A stretch of 64,000 bases of DNA. Origin: Guyparkeria sp. SCN-R1. Its GTDB lineage: Bacteria > Pseudomonadota > Gammaproteobacteria > Halothiobacillales > Halothiobacillaceae. The stretch spans positions 1 to 64,000 of the forward strand of contig NZ_QZMT01000010.1 of NCBI RefSeq assembly GCF_003932495.1, written 5' to 3'. Position 1 is the stretch's first letter. Each line of letters begins with the position of its first letter. Made by a program: the position numbers and the translations under genes. Positions 18,181 through 25,905 of the stretch are shown piece by piece. Under the pieces are notes generated by a model. The model worked only from the letters and a program-made list of their open reading frames with translations. It ran no database searches and was not told the DNA's origin.

Positions 18181-18795
18181 ATGATCAGGAAACGATTGTT
18201 ACGAGAACTGACCGCCTGCGGTCTTGCCGCGACCATGCTGACCGCTGCCCCAGCGGTACTGGCCGATGACGACAAGCAGCGACGCGGCATGTATGGCCCG
18301 GGAATGATGGACGGCTCCGGCCCCTACGGACCCGGATATGGCCCCGCTTACGGGATGCAGGGTGGCGCACCGTGTGCCCCCGGTACCGGCTATGGCCCCG
18401 GCATGATGGGTCCGGGTTATGGCGGTGGCTACGGCCCAGGCATGATGCAGCCGGGTTACGGCCCCGGGATGATGGGTCAGGGCATGATGGGCCCTGGTGG
18501 CGGCTACGGGCCGATGATGAACGGCTCCGGATCGGGCTGGGCCGGCCAACCCCTTTCCGAAAAGCAGGCCGAACGGGTCCGCGAGCTCCAGCGGGAAGAG
18601 CAGAAGGAAAACTGGGAGCGCATGCAGCAAATGCAGGATCGCCAACGCGAACTCCAACGCATGCAGCTTGCCGATGAGCCCGACTACGACGCGATCAAGG
18701 AAAAATCACGGGAGATCAGCGAGCTCCAGCAGGAAATGGCCGAGGAACGCATCGAGATGCAAAAGCGCATGCGCGAGGCCCTGGATCAGGACTGA
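18181..18795 (+). CDS. periplasmic Met/Gly/Tyr-rich Spy/CpxP-like protein
   Basis: Start at 18181, preceded by AAGGAGGAGAA. The 204-aa product has a Sec signal peptide (cleavage near AVLA-DD). Residues about 35-120 are a low-complexity array of GPGMM, GPGYG and GYGPG units with over a dozen methionines. The C-terminal 80 residues are a highly charged helix (LSEKQAERVRELQREEQKENWERMQQMQDRQRELQRMQ), as in the LTxxQ-type Spy/CpxP chaperone family. Met-rich periplasmic repeats often bind Cu(I); that is inference. It ends in a strong terminator and faces SHOCT and DUF3096 genes. Confidence 0.8.
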   Translation: MIRKRLLRELTACGLAATMLTAAPAVLADDDKQRRGMYGPGMMDGSGPYGPGYGPAYGMQGGAPCAPGTGYGPGMMGPGYGGGYGPGMMQPGYGPGMMGQGMMGPGGGYGPMMNGSGSGWAGQPLSEKQAERVRELQREEQKENWERMQQMQDRQRELQRMQLADEPDYDAIKEKSREISELQQEMAEERIEMQKRMREALDQD

Positions 18796-18825
18796 CCGTC
18801 GCCCCTGATCCGACACGAAACCAAG

Positions 18826-18852
18826 AAGGCCGCCCACGATGGGGCGGCCTTT
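18826..18852 (+). terminator. Rho-independent terminator
   Basis: AAGGCCGCCC pairs with GGGGCGGCCTT around the loop ACGAT and is followed by TCTCTTT. It lies 30 bases after the Spy-like gene. Confidence 0.85.
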
Positions 18853-18895
18853 CTCTTTGTCGCTAGCGACTGGCACGGGATGCCGTGTCATGCCA

Positions 18896-19153
18896 TCAAT
18901 CGTTCAACCGTCGTCGGCGCTCCTCGAACTCCTCGTGGTCGATCTCGCCGCGCGCATATCGTTCCTTGAGTATGTCCAGTGCCGTGCGCCGACCGTCACG
19001 CGGCTCGGATGGCCGCTGCTGGCCGGAGGAAAGCAGCCACTTGATCAACGCGACAATGCCGATGATCAGCAGCACCCAGAAAAGCACCATCAGCACCCAG
19101 CCTGCGCCGTACATGCCGCCATGCGGCATCCAGCCATAACCCCAGTCGTACAT
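18896..19153 (-). CDS. SHOCT domain membrane miniprotein
   Basis: The 85-aa product has one membrane segment (AGWVLMVLFWVLLIIGIVALIKWLL, residues about 17-41) after a short Gly/Tyr/Met-rich N-terminus. It ends in a SHOCT domain (LDILKERYARGEIDHEEFEERRRRL). SHOCT miniproteins of this layout are common beside envelope or metal-stress genes. It lies convergent to the Spy-like gene, and a 47-aa DUF3096 gene sits 48 bases upstream on the same strand, so the two probably share a message. The N-terminal GYGWMPHGGMYG echoes the neighbour's repeats. Confidence 0.88.
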   Translation of the reverse strand: MYDWGYGWMPHGGMYGAGWVLMVLFWVLLIIGIVALIKWLLSSGQQRPSEPRDGRRTALDILKERYARGEIDHEEFEERRRRLND

Positions 19154-19201
19154 GCCTTGCCTCCGTGGAGTTCAGGAATGGTCCCGCCACTTGGGCGATT
19201 A

Positions 19202-19345
19202 TCAGAAACCGTAACCCAGCAACCCCAGCACCCCGATCGTGATCAGGTAGATCGCGACGATGTAGTTGAGCAGTTTGGGAACGATCAGGATCGCGATGCC
19301 CGCGACCAGCGAGATCAGGGGAACAAACTCGATATGGAAGGTCAT
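19202..19345 (-). CDS. DUF3096 family membrane miniprotein (47 aa)
   Basis: Too short for many gene finders, but well supported: AAGGAGAAAGGT precedes the ATG at 19345, and the translation MTFHIEFVPLISLVAGIAIL continues through IVPKLLNYIVAIYLITIGVLGLLG to a stop at 19202. This is the two-helix hairpin pattern of DUF3096 (V/IPLISLIAGILILIxPxLLNYIVAIYLIxxGxxGL). It is an inner-membrane peptide of unknown function. It precedes the SHOCT gene on the same strand. Confidence 0.88.
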   Translation of the reverse strand: MTFHIEFVPLISLVAGIAILIVPKLLNYIVAIYLITIGVLGLLGYGF

Positions 19346-19442
19346 ACCTTTCTCCTTGCCTTGTCGTCAGTGTGACAACCGTAAACCACGACATCGATCG
19401 TGCCGCGCCCGGCAGGTGTTGTCCACCGGCCTGGTCGACACA

Positions 19443-20057
19443 TTACAGGGCGCCCTCGTCACGAAGAACCTCGGCAAGGCGCTCGGCCATGGCTCGATAG
19501 CCCTCGGCATTCAGGTGCACCGCATCGGCCTTGTATCCCGGACGACGCAGCAGGCTGGCAACCAGATCATCCACGAGCACCACCCCGTGTTCCTCCGCCA
19601 GCGAGTCGTAAAGGGGAGCGGACTGCGAGAACAGGGACTTCTCCGGCACGCCGACGAGCACCACGGCAACACCCTTGGCCTGGGCCTGGTTGATCATCCG
19701 GGCGAGGTTGCGCTTGGCCTCGGCCAGATCCTGGTTGCGCAGCACGTCATTGCCGCCCATTAGCAGGATCAACAGGTCGGGCGCATGGGTCTCGAGTGCC
19801 TCCGGCAGACGCGTCACGCCATCGGCCGTGGTCTCACCGGCCACACCGGCGTTGACCACTGTCCAACCCGTAAGCCGGGCGAGCTGCTCGGGATAGGCCG
19901 CGCCGTCCGGTGCGCCCACCCCCTCGGTCAGGCTATCGCCAAACGCCAGGATGGTTGCATCACGCGGCAACGGCTCGAGCGCCGGCTCGCCGCAGCCAAC
20001 CAGCGCCAGCACGACAATGGCCAAAAGCCAGCGGCGTGATCGTCCGAATCCGTTCAT
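19443..20057 (-). CDS. SGNH/GDSL lipoprotein esterase (TesA-like arylesterase)
   Basis: The 204-aa product has a lipobox (LALVGC), so it is membrane-anchored outside the cytoplasm. SGNH blocks are all present: I AFGDSLTEGVGA, II NAGVAGETTADG, III LLMGGNDVLR and V DAVHLNAEGY. It resembles E. coli TesA/arylesterases that cleave acyl thioesters or esters. Start and stop overlap the upstream GGDEF gene by one base (TGATG), so the two are translationally coupled. Confidence 0.93.
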   Translation of the reverse strand: MNGFGRSRRWLLAIVVLALVGCGEPALEPLPRDATILAFGDSLTEGVGAPDGAAYPEQLARLTGWTVVNAGVAGETTADGVTRLPEALETHAPDLLILLMGGNDVLRNQDLAEAKRNLARMINQAQAKGVAVVLVGVPEKSLFSQSAPLYDSLAEEHGVVLVDDLVASLLRRPGYKADAVHLNAEGYRAMAERLAEVLRDEGAL

Positions 20058-21022
20058 CAATCGCTTGCCGCCTCCTTCCGCGCGGCATGTTTCTCGTCGA
20101 GCATCGCCCGGTCCGCCTCGATCACGGCCGACTCGATATCCTGGCGCGGATTGCGCGCCGACCAGCCCACCGACGCCTCGATGCCGGCCTCGGCCAGTGC
20201 CCCGCGGATCTTGTTCTCGATGCGCCAACCGGCGTCGGCGCCACTTTCCATGCAAAGCACGGCGAACTCATCCCCGCCGATCCGCGCCACGGCATCGGTG
20301 TCGCGCATGGCCGCACGCAGCGCTTGCCCGGCGCGCACCAGCAGATCGTCACCGACTTCGTGGCCCTGCCTGTCGTTGACCTCCTTGAGGCGATCCAGGT
20401 CGATGATGACTACCGTTGCCGGGCTGCCATAACGCCTTGCACGACGCTCCTCGATCTCCACCCGTTCGTTCCAGCCGCGACGGTTGAGCAGCCCGGTGAG
20501 CGGATCGAGGCTTGCCTCCTCCCGCACGGCCTGGAGCGTTCGCGCCAACTCCACACCGTGCAACTCGGCCTCGAGGATGCTGCCCAGCAACCGGGCGAAC
20601 AGGTGAAAAAGGGGCAATTCGGCATTTAGTGCCTCCGGCTGCGGGTCGGGGTCGATCGCGCACAGGGTGCCGAACAACTCGCCGTTCGCCCGCATCACCG
20701 GCACCCCCACGTACGCCCCGATCGGGACCTGACGACCGATCGGGGCGTCTCGATAGCTCGACACCTCGGCGGCGCGTGGCGCCGACTGCGGACCCTTTCC
20801 CACCACCATCAGCGAGCAGAACGAATCCGCCCAGCGCATGACGTCGCCGTCCGTCACCGCGTATTGATTCCCTTCGGCCTGGAGCACGATCCAGTCCTCG
20901 CCCTCGGTGCGGGTCATCATCCAAAGCCCCAGGCCGGTGCGTTCGCTCAAGTGGGCCAGCACGGCCCGACAGGCAGTGTCGAAATCCTCGTAAGGCAGGA
21001 CATCAGCGGATTTGTCGGTCAT
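20057..21022 (-). CDS. GAF-GGDEF diguanylate cyclase, soluble
   Basis: The product is 321 aa without membrane segments. An N-terminal GAF domain (residues about 8-150, with the YRDAPIGRQVPIGAYVGVPV and LFGTLCAIDPDPQP features of GAF) is followed by a GGDEF domain. The active site ARIGGDEFAVL is intact, and an RDTD motif five residues before it fits the RxxD inhibitory site. It should make cyclic di-GMP under control of a small ligand or redox signal. A coupled TesA-like lipoprotein lies downstream. Confidence 0.93.
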   Translation of the reverse strand: MTDKSADVLPYEDFDTACRAVLAHLSERTGLGLWMMTRTEGEDWIVLQAEGNQYAVTDGDVMRWADSFCSLMVVGKGPQSAPRAAEVSSYRDAPIGRQVPIGAYVGVPVMRANGELFGTLCAIDPDPQPEALNAELPLFHLFARLLGSILEAELHGVELARTLQAVREEASLDPLTGLLNRRGWNERVEIEERRARRYGSPATVVIIDLDRLKEVNDRQGHEVGDDLLVRAGQALRAAMRDTDAVARIGGDEFAVLCMESGADAGWRIENKIRGALAEAGIEASVGWSARNPRQDIESAVIEADRAMLDEKHAARKEAASD

Positions 21023-21390
21023 CGTTCGAGACCCTCACCTCTGGGACGGGGTCGATGGCTCACCGACCGTGTCGAATCCCGAGTGTAGTGGTCAAGCATA
21101 CACCTCGCGCGAGCCCGCGCATGCGGCTTTGTGGGGCGTGGCACGCCCGGCACGAAACCGATGCCGCCCTGCCCCGGCGCGTCACTTGTGACCTGGCGTA
21201 ACGTCGTCGACGTGCCAGTGGGCACGTCACGACATCGGGATGCCGGGCGGTATGAGATTCGTGCATACCTCGTTTACCGTATGGCAACCATAAGGGATCG
21301 CAATTCCTCCCGGTTCCTGCTGATGGTAGACTCGCCGCCATTCGACCTTTCCTGATACTTGATTATGGCTCGCGCCAAGGTCCCCGCTCG
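21023..21390. other. intergenic region between the GGDEF gene and csoS1D
   Basis: 368 bases with no coding signal that I trust. It is GC-rich up to about 21240, then AT-richer from 21250 to 21370, where a promoter for csoS1D is likely. No terminator or known regulatory motif was recognised. Confidence 0.4.
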
Positions 21391-22005
21391 ATGATCGAAC
21401 TTCGGACGTACGTCTTTATCGACTCGCTCCAGCCCCAGTTGGCGGAGTACTTGGCGACGGCGTCCCAGGGCTTTTTGCCGGTCCCGGGCGATGCCTGCTT
21501 GTGGGTCGAGGTCTCGCCGGGGATGGCCGTCCACCGACTGACCGACATCGCGCTCAAGGCCTCCAGCGTGCGCCTGGCGCAGCAGGTAGTCGAGCGGGCC
21601 TTCGGCTCGATGGTCATCCACCACCGCGTGCAGAGCGACGTGGTCCAGGCCGGCAACACGGTGCTCGAGTACCTCGGCCGCGAGCAGACCGAGCGCCAGC
21701 CCTGCGAGATCGCCTGGCAGGAGATCATCCGCGGCATGACGCCGGACCACACGGTACTGATCAACCGCCAGAACCGCCGCGGCAACATGATCCTGCCCGA
21801 CCAGAGCATGTTCATCCTCGAGGTCGAGCCGGCCGGTTACGTCGTCTACGCCGCCAACCAGGCGGAAAAGGCGGCCAATATCTCGCTGATCGACGTACGG
21901 GCCGTCGGCAAGTACGGCCGCCTGACGATTGCCGGCACCGAGGGCAACGTCGACGAGGCCGCCCGCGCGGCCATCGCCGCGGTCAAGAACCCCGCCATGA
22001 CCTAG
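21391..22005 (+). CDS. csoS1D: carboxysome shell protein CsoS1D (tandem BMC domain)
   Basis: The 204-aa product contains two fused BMC domains and forms pseudohexameric trimers that stack face to face with a gated pore. Diagnostic stretches are [60 protein letters not shown] and [26 protein letters not shown]. The VVERAFGS block (Glu68-Arg69) matches the Glu-Arg pair that gates the pore in the Prochlorococcus protein. The long N-terminal extension of cyanobacterial CsoS1D is absent. No other cso or cbb gene is in the window, so this is a satellite copy, followed 12 bases later by a NUDIX gene. I call it by recalled sequence resemblance. Confidence 0.9.
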   Translation: MIELRTYVFIDSLQPQLAEYLATASQGFLPVPGDACLWVEVSPGMAVHRLTDIALKASSVRLAQQVVERAFGSMVIHHRVQSDVVQAGNTVLEYLGREQTERQPCEIAWQEIIRGMTPDHTVLINRQNRRGNMILPDQSMFILEVEPAGYVVYAANQAEKAANISLIDVRAVGKYGRLTIAGTEGNVDEAARAAIAAVKNPAMT

Positions 22006-22017
22006 GGGCGCCGACTC

Positions 22018-22569
22018 ATGCATCGCTGCGACCTGCTTGACCAACTCGCCCGCTACGACACGCGCTACCTCGACGAGGCCGCCTTCGTCCAGCGCGCGCG
22101 GCAGTTCGTTGCCACGCACCCCGACACCTTCTACCGCGAGCATCTGCCGGCGCACGTCTCGGCGTCCACCTGGGTGGTCAATCCCTCGCGTACCGCGGTG
22201 CTCCTGATGCACCACAAGAAGCTCGACTGCTGGCTGCAGCCCGGCGGGCATGCCGACGGCGACACCGACATGCGCGCCGTGGCCTTCAAGGAGTGCGTCG
22301 AGGAGACGGGTGTATCGCCCGAGCATGTCCGGCTGGTCGGTGACGAGATCTTCGATGTCGACATCCACGCCACCCAGGAGCCGCACCCGGACGCGATGCC
22401 CCACCACCACATCGATATCCGTTACCTGGTGGAAGTGGATGACAACGTCCCCGCGCCGGGCAATGAAGAATCCTTCGAGGTGCGCTGGGTGCCCGTCTCC
22501 ATGGTCACGCGGCTGAACAACAGCCGCTCGACCCTGCGCATGGTCGACAAGACACGCAAGATGCGCTGA
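22018..22569 (+). CDS. NUDIX hydrolase
   Basis: The 183-aa product has a helical N-terminus, then a NUDIX domain. The Nudix box reads GGHADGDTDMRAVAFKECVEETGV: it has the KECVEETG helix (Lys for the usual Arg), but Thr stands where the first box Glu is usual. A His-rich PDAMPHHHIDIRYLV strand and ESFEVRWVPVSM follow. It likely hydrolyses a nucleoside diphosphate derivative. It follows csoS1D by 12 bases and shares its terminator, so the two are one operon. A housekeeping or metabolite-repair role for carboxysome substrates is possible but not shown. Confidence 0.9.
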   Translation: MHRCDLLDQLARYDTRYLDEAAFVQRARQFVATHPDTFYREHLPAHVSASTWVVNPSRTAVLLMHHKKLDCWLQPGGHADGDTDMRAVAFKECVEETGVSPEHVRLVGDEIFDVDIHATQEPHPDAMPHHHIDIRYLVEVDDNVPAPGNEESFEVRWVPVSMVTRLNNSRSTLRMVDKTRKMR

Positions 22570-22601
22570 TCCCCCACTGGCACGACACCAGTCGGCACAA
22601 A

Positions 22602-22630
22602 AAAGCCCGGATCCAATGGATCCGGGCTTT
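22602..22630 (+). terminator. Rho-independent terminator of the csoS1D-NUDIX operon
   Basis: AAGCCCGGATCC pairs with GGATCCGGGCTT around AAT, with a T-tract on the plus strand and AAAAAA before it, so it can also work on the minus strand for the 22670-22900 gene. Confidence 0.9.
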
Positions 22631-22669
22631 CTCGTCATGGGGTCGCACTGGGCGGCCCGAAGAAGGCCG

Positions 22670-22900
22670 TTAGCTTGCCTTAGCGAGGCCGCGAGCGTGG
22701 TCCACCGCGTCGTCGAACACCGTGGTCTCGTAGAGGGTCTCCATGTCGCCCGGCACCGTCATGCGTCCGTTGGTCGATCCCTTGCGGGGTCGCCGTGCGG
22801 GCCGCTGCACCAGATACATGCCGTCGGTGGCCTGTTCAACCAGGATGTTGCCGTTGCGGTAGAAACCGCGTTCCGCGTCCATCTTCTCTGCCATGAGCAT
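22670..22900 (-). CDS. small conserved-looking protein of unknown function (76 aa)
   Basis: I do not recognise this family. The start is either ATG 22900 or ATG 22894, both near AAAGGTG; a longer reading has no ribosome site. The product MLMAEKMDAERGFYRNGNIL is followed by a strand-rich stretch VEQATDGMYLVQRPARRPRKG and a helix FDDAVDHARGLAKAS. It looks like a small beta-beta-alpha domain. It faces the csoS1D-NUDIX operon and shares its bidirectional terminator. Confidence 0.6.
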   Translation of the reverse strand: MLMAEKMDAERGFYRNGNILVEQATDGMYLVQRPARRPRKGSTNGRMTVPGDMETLYETTVFDDAVDHARGLAKAS

Positions 22901-23291
22901 CACACCTTTGTCGTGATCAGGCCGTACCGCAAAAGGCGGCCGACCGTGGTGAGTGACAGCCCCGGAACACTCCGAGGCGCCCACTGGTCCACTGTAGGCC
23001 ACTCGTCACCGCTGTGTCATGGAAAAATATCGAAGCAAACCGAGCCCCGATTCTCGCAGCATTCGTTCTCGACGAACGACGGCCACAGGCGGGCACAGGC
23101 CCCGGGCCGTGATTTCGAAGTTGTCGAACAAGGTATGTATGCGGCCCACCATTGATCGGTGCTGCCGAAAATGACATCGACGCCCGGAATCCCTACAATG
23201 GCGGGCTTCTTGAGGGCTTTCCCGCTGAACTTCCAGACATCATTTCTGGCAGGATTTCCCGGCCCCATCGAATCGTGACGGAGACCGATCA
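22901..23291. other. intergenic region upstream of the iota-CA-like gene
   Basis: 391 bases without a supported gene. It carries the ACGGAGA ribosome site at about 23278 for the downstream gene, and an AT-richer patch around 23015-23060. No RNA gene or terminator recognised. Confidence 0.4.
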
Positions 23292-23852
23292 GTGACCAGA
23301 AGCAACCGCCCGCGCATCAGCGGCACCCGCTTTCTCAGCGCCGACGATGCGCCGAACTCACGCCTGAGCCTGGGCTCGTCCCACCGCGATGCCTACCGCT
23401 CAGTCACCGGCACCGGCAGCCATTACGACGCGATCGACGTGCCCGCCAACGAGAGCTGCGTGATCTGCGCCCCGGCGACGCGCCGCCTGGCCGAAGACCT
23501 GTTCAACCAGTGGAACGCCGCCCTGCAGACCGGTGACGCCGCCAAGGTCACGGCACTGTACGCCGAGGACGGCGTGCTGCTGCCCACTGTCTCCAATGTG
23601 CCGCGCACCAGCCACGCCGAAATCCAGGACTACTTCGAGCACTTCCTGGAGAAGGACCCGGTCGGCACCATCAACACGCGCAACGTGAAGCTTGGCTGCA
23701 ACAAGCTGACCGACGCCGGCACCTACACCTTTCGCGTCACCGACGGGGACGAGACCCGCGACGTCCCGGCCCGCTACACCTTCGTCTACGAGAACCGCGA
23801 CGGCCGCTGGCTGATCGTGCATCACCACTCCTCGATGATGCCGACCGACTGA
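23292..23852 (+). CDS. iota-class carbonic anhydrase-like protein (COG4337) with unusual N-terminal extension
   Basis: The 186-aa product starts with GTG after ACGGAGA. Residues about 58-186 form a SnoaL/CaMKII-association-like domain matching bacterial iota carbonic anhydrases, often annotated SgcJ/EcaC: FNQWNAALQTGDAAKVTALYAEDGVLLPTVSN, then R-TSHAEIQDYFEHFL, ARYTFVYE and the signature HHHSSMMP (177-184). Such enzymes hydrate CO2 and can be metal-free. Known bacterial members usually carry a Sec signal; this one has instead a 50-residue basic, polar N-terminus with ISGT (9-12) and VTGT (38-41), resembling CsoS2 shell-binding motifs. With csoS1D 1.3 kb upstream, a carboxysomal location is a reasonable inference. 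A perfect terminator follows. Confidence 0.8.
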   Translation: MTRSNRPRISGTRFLSADDAPNSRLSLGSSHRDAYRSVTGTGSHYDAIDVPANESCVICAPATRRLAEDLFNQWNAALQTGDAAKVTALYAEDGVLLPTVSNVPRTSHAEIQDYFEHFLEKDPVGTINTRNVKLGCNKLTDAGTYTFRVTDGDETRDVPARYTFVYENRDGRWLIVHHHSSMMPTD

Positions 23853-23878
23853 TCAGCGCGATCGCAACGATCAAACCA

Positions 23879-23907
23879 AAACGCCCGCCAATTTGGCGGG
23901 CGTTTTT
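23879..23907 (+). terminator. Rho-independent terminator
   Basis: AAAACGCCCGCCAA pairs with TTGGCGGGCGTTTT, with TTTTTT on the plus strand. The symmetrical A-tract makes it bidirectional between the iota-CA-like and DUF808 genes. Confidence 0.93.
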
Positions 23908-23939
23908 TCAGGTCGCAACGAACCGGTTGGCCAAGCGCC

Positions 23940-24866
23940 CTACAGGGCCTTGCGAATCCGCTGGAATCCGGTCACGCCCGCCAGCACGATCGCCCCGGCG
24001 ACCAGCCCCACGATCCCGTTGAACAACATCGGGACCAGCAGCCCGGCCAGACCCTCGAAACCGGGATCAATCCATTCGAGCAGATGGTGCAGGAACGGCA
24101 GGCCGTGGACCAGGATGCCACCACCGACCAGGAACATGGCGACCATGCCGACAACCGACAGCCCGCGCATGAACTTCGGTGCCGCCACCAGGATGCCGCG
24201 CCCGACCGCTTCTTTGAAGCGTCCCCAGGCATCGCCTCCGGCACCCTTCACCATCGCCAGCCCCCAGTCATCGAAGCGCACGATCCCCGCGACCAGCCCG
24301 TAGACGCCCACGGTGGCCACCAGCGCCACCAGTGACACCACCACGGTCTGCGTCCATATGCCTGCCGCGCTCGCCGCGCCCAGCGCGATCACGATGATCT
24401 CGGCCGAGAGGATGAAATCGGTGCGGATCGCACCCTTGATCTGCGCTTTCTCCGCCTGCTTCATGTCCTTTTTCCCGTCGACGGCGGCCTCGAGCACCTC
24501 CCTGCGGTGCGCCTCGTCTTCCTCGGGACTGTGCAGCCACTTGTGGGCGATCTTCTCCGCGCCCTCAAAACACAGGAACAGCCCGCCGAGCATCAGCAGC
24601 GGGGTGATAAGCCACGGCAGGAAGGCACTGATCAGCAAGGCCGACGGCACCAGGATCAGCTTGTTGAGGAACGAACCCTTGGCCACTGCCCAGACCACCG
24701 GCAACTCGCGGCTCGCGCCGGCACCGCTGACCTGCTGGGCATTGAGCGCCAGGTCGTCACCGAGCACGCCGGCCGTGTTCTTGGCGGCGACCTTGGAGTA
24801 GACGGCGACATCGTCGAGTAGCGTGGCGATGTCGTCGAGCAGTGCGAGCAGCCCGGCTGTGGCCAT
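23940..24866 (-). CDS. DUF808 family membrane protein (YedI-like)
   Basis: The product is 308 aa. It starts with the family hallmark MATAGLLALLDDIATLLDDVAVYSKVAAKNTAGVLGDDLALNA and has about six membrane segments, with a charged cytoplasmic insert (HSPEEDEAHRREVLEAAV...KKDMKQAEKAQIKGAIRTDFILSAEI) typical of DUF808. Function unknown, inner membrane. It seems monocistronic and uses the shared terminator at 23879-23907. Confidence 0.93.
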   Translation of the reverse strand: MATAGLLALLDDIATLLDDVAVYSKVAAKNTAGVLGDDLALNAQQVSGAGASRELPVVWAVAKGSFLNKLILVPSALLISAFLPWLITPLLMLGGLFLCFEGAEKIAHKWLHSPEEDEAHRREVLEAAVDGKKDMKQAEKAQIKGAIRTDFILSAEIIVIALGAASAAGIWTQTVVVSLVALVATVGVYGLVAGIVRFDDWGLAMVKGAGGDAWGRFKEAVGRGILVAAPKFMRGLSVVGMVAMFLVGGGILVHGLPFLHHLLEWIDPGFEGLAGLLVPMLFNGIVGLVAGAIVLAGVTGFQRIRKAL

Positions 24867-25038
24867 GGTTCGATTTCCCTACTAGTTCTCGTGAAAAAAT
24901 CCCGTTCGATCCGTCACGCAGTGTGGCACAGGCGCACCGGCTAACGTCCGACGGGTCGGTGCGCCCACTGCGCACCCAAGGCATGCGAAGATAACGCCCC
25001 TCGCCCCACACGCGGTTCTTTTGGCAACGTAAGCGGCA

Positions 25039-25890
25039 ATGAATTCCTACCAACGCAAGGCAGCCAACCTGATCGCCGTGGTGAGCATCGCGCTTGCCAT
25101 CGTCGCGGCTAGCGGCGCGTGGCTGATCGTGCCGGGGGATGGCGCGCTGACGGCCGCCCTGTTCGCCGCGCTGGCGGCGATCGCCTGCGGAGCGATGATC
25201 TACCCGATGGTGGTGCGCCTGAACAACGAGCAAGACCGCCAGTCGCGCCACCTGCTGAGCTCCCACGTCGCCCTGCTCGAGGCCATGGGCAAGGCGGTAG
25301 CCAAGCGCGACTCGGACACGGGCGATCACAACTACCGCGTCACCGACATCGCCATGGCCATCGGCGAGCGCATGGGCCTGGGCAAGGCGGCGATGCGCGC
25401 CCTGCTCTCCGGCGCCCTGCTCCACGACGTCGGCAAGATCGGCGTGCCGGATCGCATCCTGCTCAAGCCCGGCCGGCTCGACGACCACGAGATGGCGCTG
25501 ATGCGCTCACATGTCCCACAGGGCGAGGACATCGTCGACGGCATCCCCTCGCTCGAGGAGGCCCGCGATGTGATCGCCTGTCACCACGAGAAATGGGACG
25601 GCAGCGGTTATCCGCGCGGGCTGGCCGGCGAGGCCATCCCGCTCGGTGCCCGCATCTTCGCCGTCGCCGACGTCTTCGACACACTGTGCTCGCCGCGCCC
25701 CTACAAGGAGGCCATGTCCTTCGAGACGGCCTGGGGCATCATCCGCGACGATGCCGGCAGCCACTTCGACCCCAAGGTGGTCGAGGCCTTCCGTCCCATC
25801 GCCCGCCGCCTTTACGAACTGCACTTCAACGGTGACGCCCGGCGCTCACGTGAACTGCTCGAGCGCCAGATCCGCAAGTACTTCTTCTAG
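25039..25890 (+). CDS. HD-GYP domain c-di-GMP phosphodiesterase
   Basis: The 283-aa product has two N-terminal membrane helices (about residues 10-28 and 38-55), then a HD-GYP domain. Catalytic motifs are present: HNYRVTDIAMAIG, LLHDVGKIGVPDRILLKPGRL, MRSHVPQGEDIV, CHHEKWDGSGYPRGLAGEAIPLGARIFAVADVFDTLCSPRPYK. HD and GYP are intact, so cyclic di-GMP hydrolysis to GMP or pGpG is expected. It counters the three GGDEF proteins in the window. It has no sensor domain beyond the membrane anchor. Confidence 0.93.
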   Translation: MNSYQRKAANLIAVVSIALAIVAASGAWLIVPGDGALTAALFAALAAIACGAMIYPMVVRLNNEQDRQSRHLLSSHVALLEAMGKAVAKRDSDTGDHNYRVTDIAMAIGERMGLGKAAMRALLSGALLHDVGKIGVPDRILLKPGRLDDHEMALMRSHVPQGEDIVDGIPSLEEARDVIACHHEKWDGSGYPRGLAGEAIPLGARIFAVADVFDTLCSPRPYKEAMSFETAWGIIRDDAGSHFDPKVVEAFRPIARRLYELHFNGDARRSRELLERQIRKYFF

Positions 25891-25905
25891 GGAAGGTGAC
25901 CTGCC

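Noticed and set aside
17859-18269. 136-aa plus-strand frame before the Spy-like gene
   Set aside because: Overlaps the start of the Spy-like gene in another frame, has no ribosome site near its start and no family character.
21274-22638. 454-aa open frame on the minus strand
   Set aside because: Antisense to csoS1D and the NUDIX gene, which have clear motifs on the plus strand.
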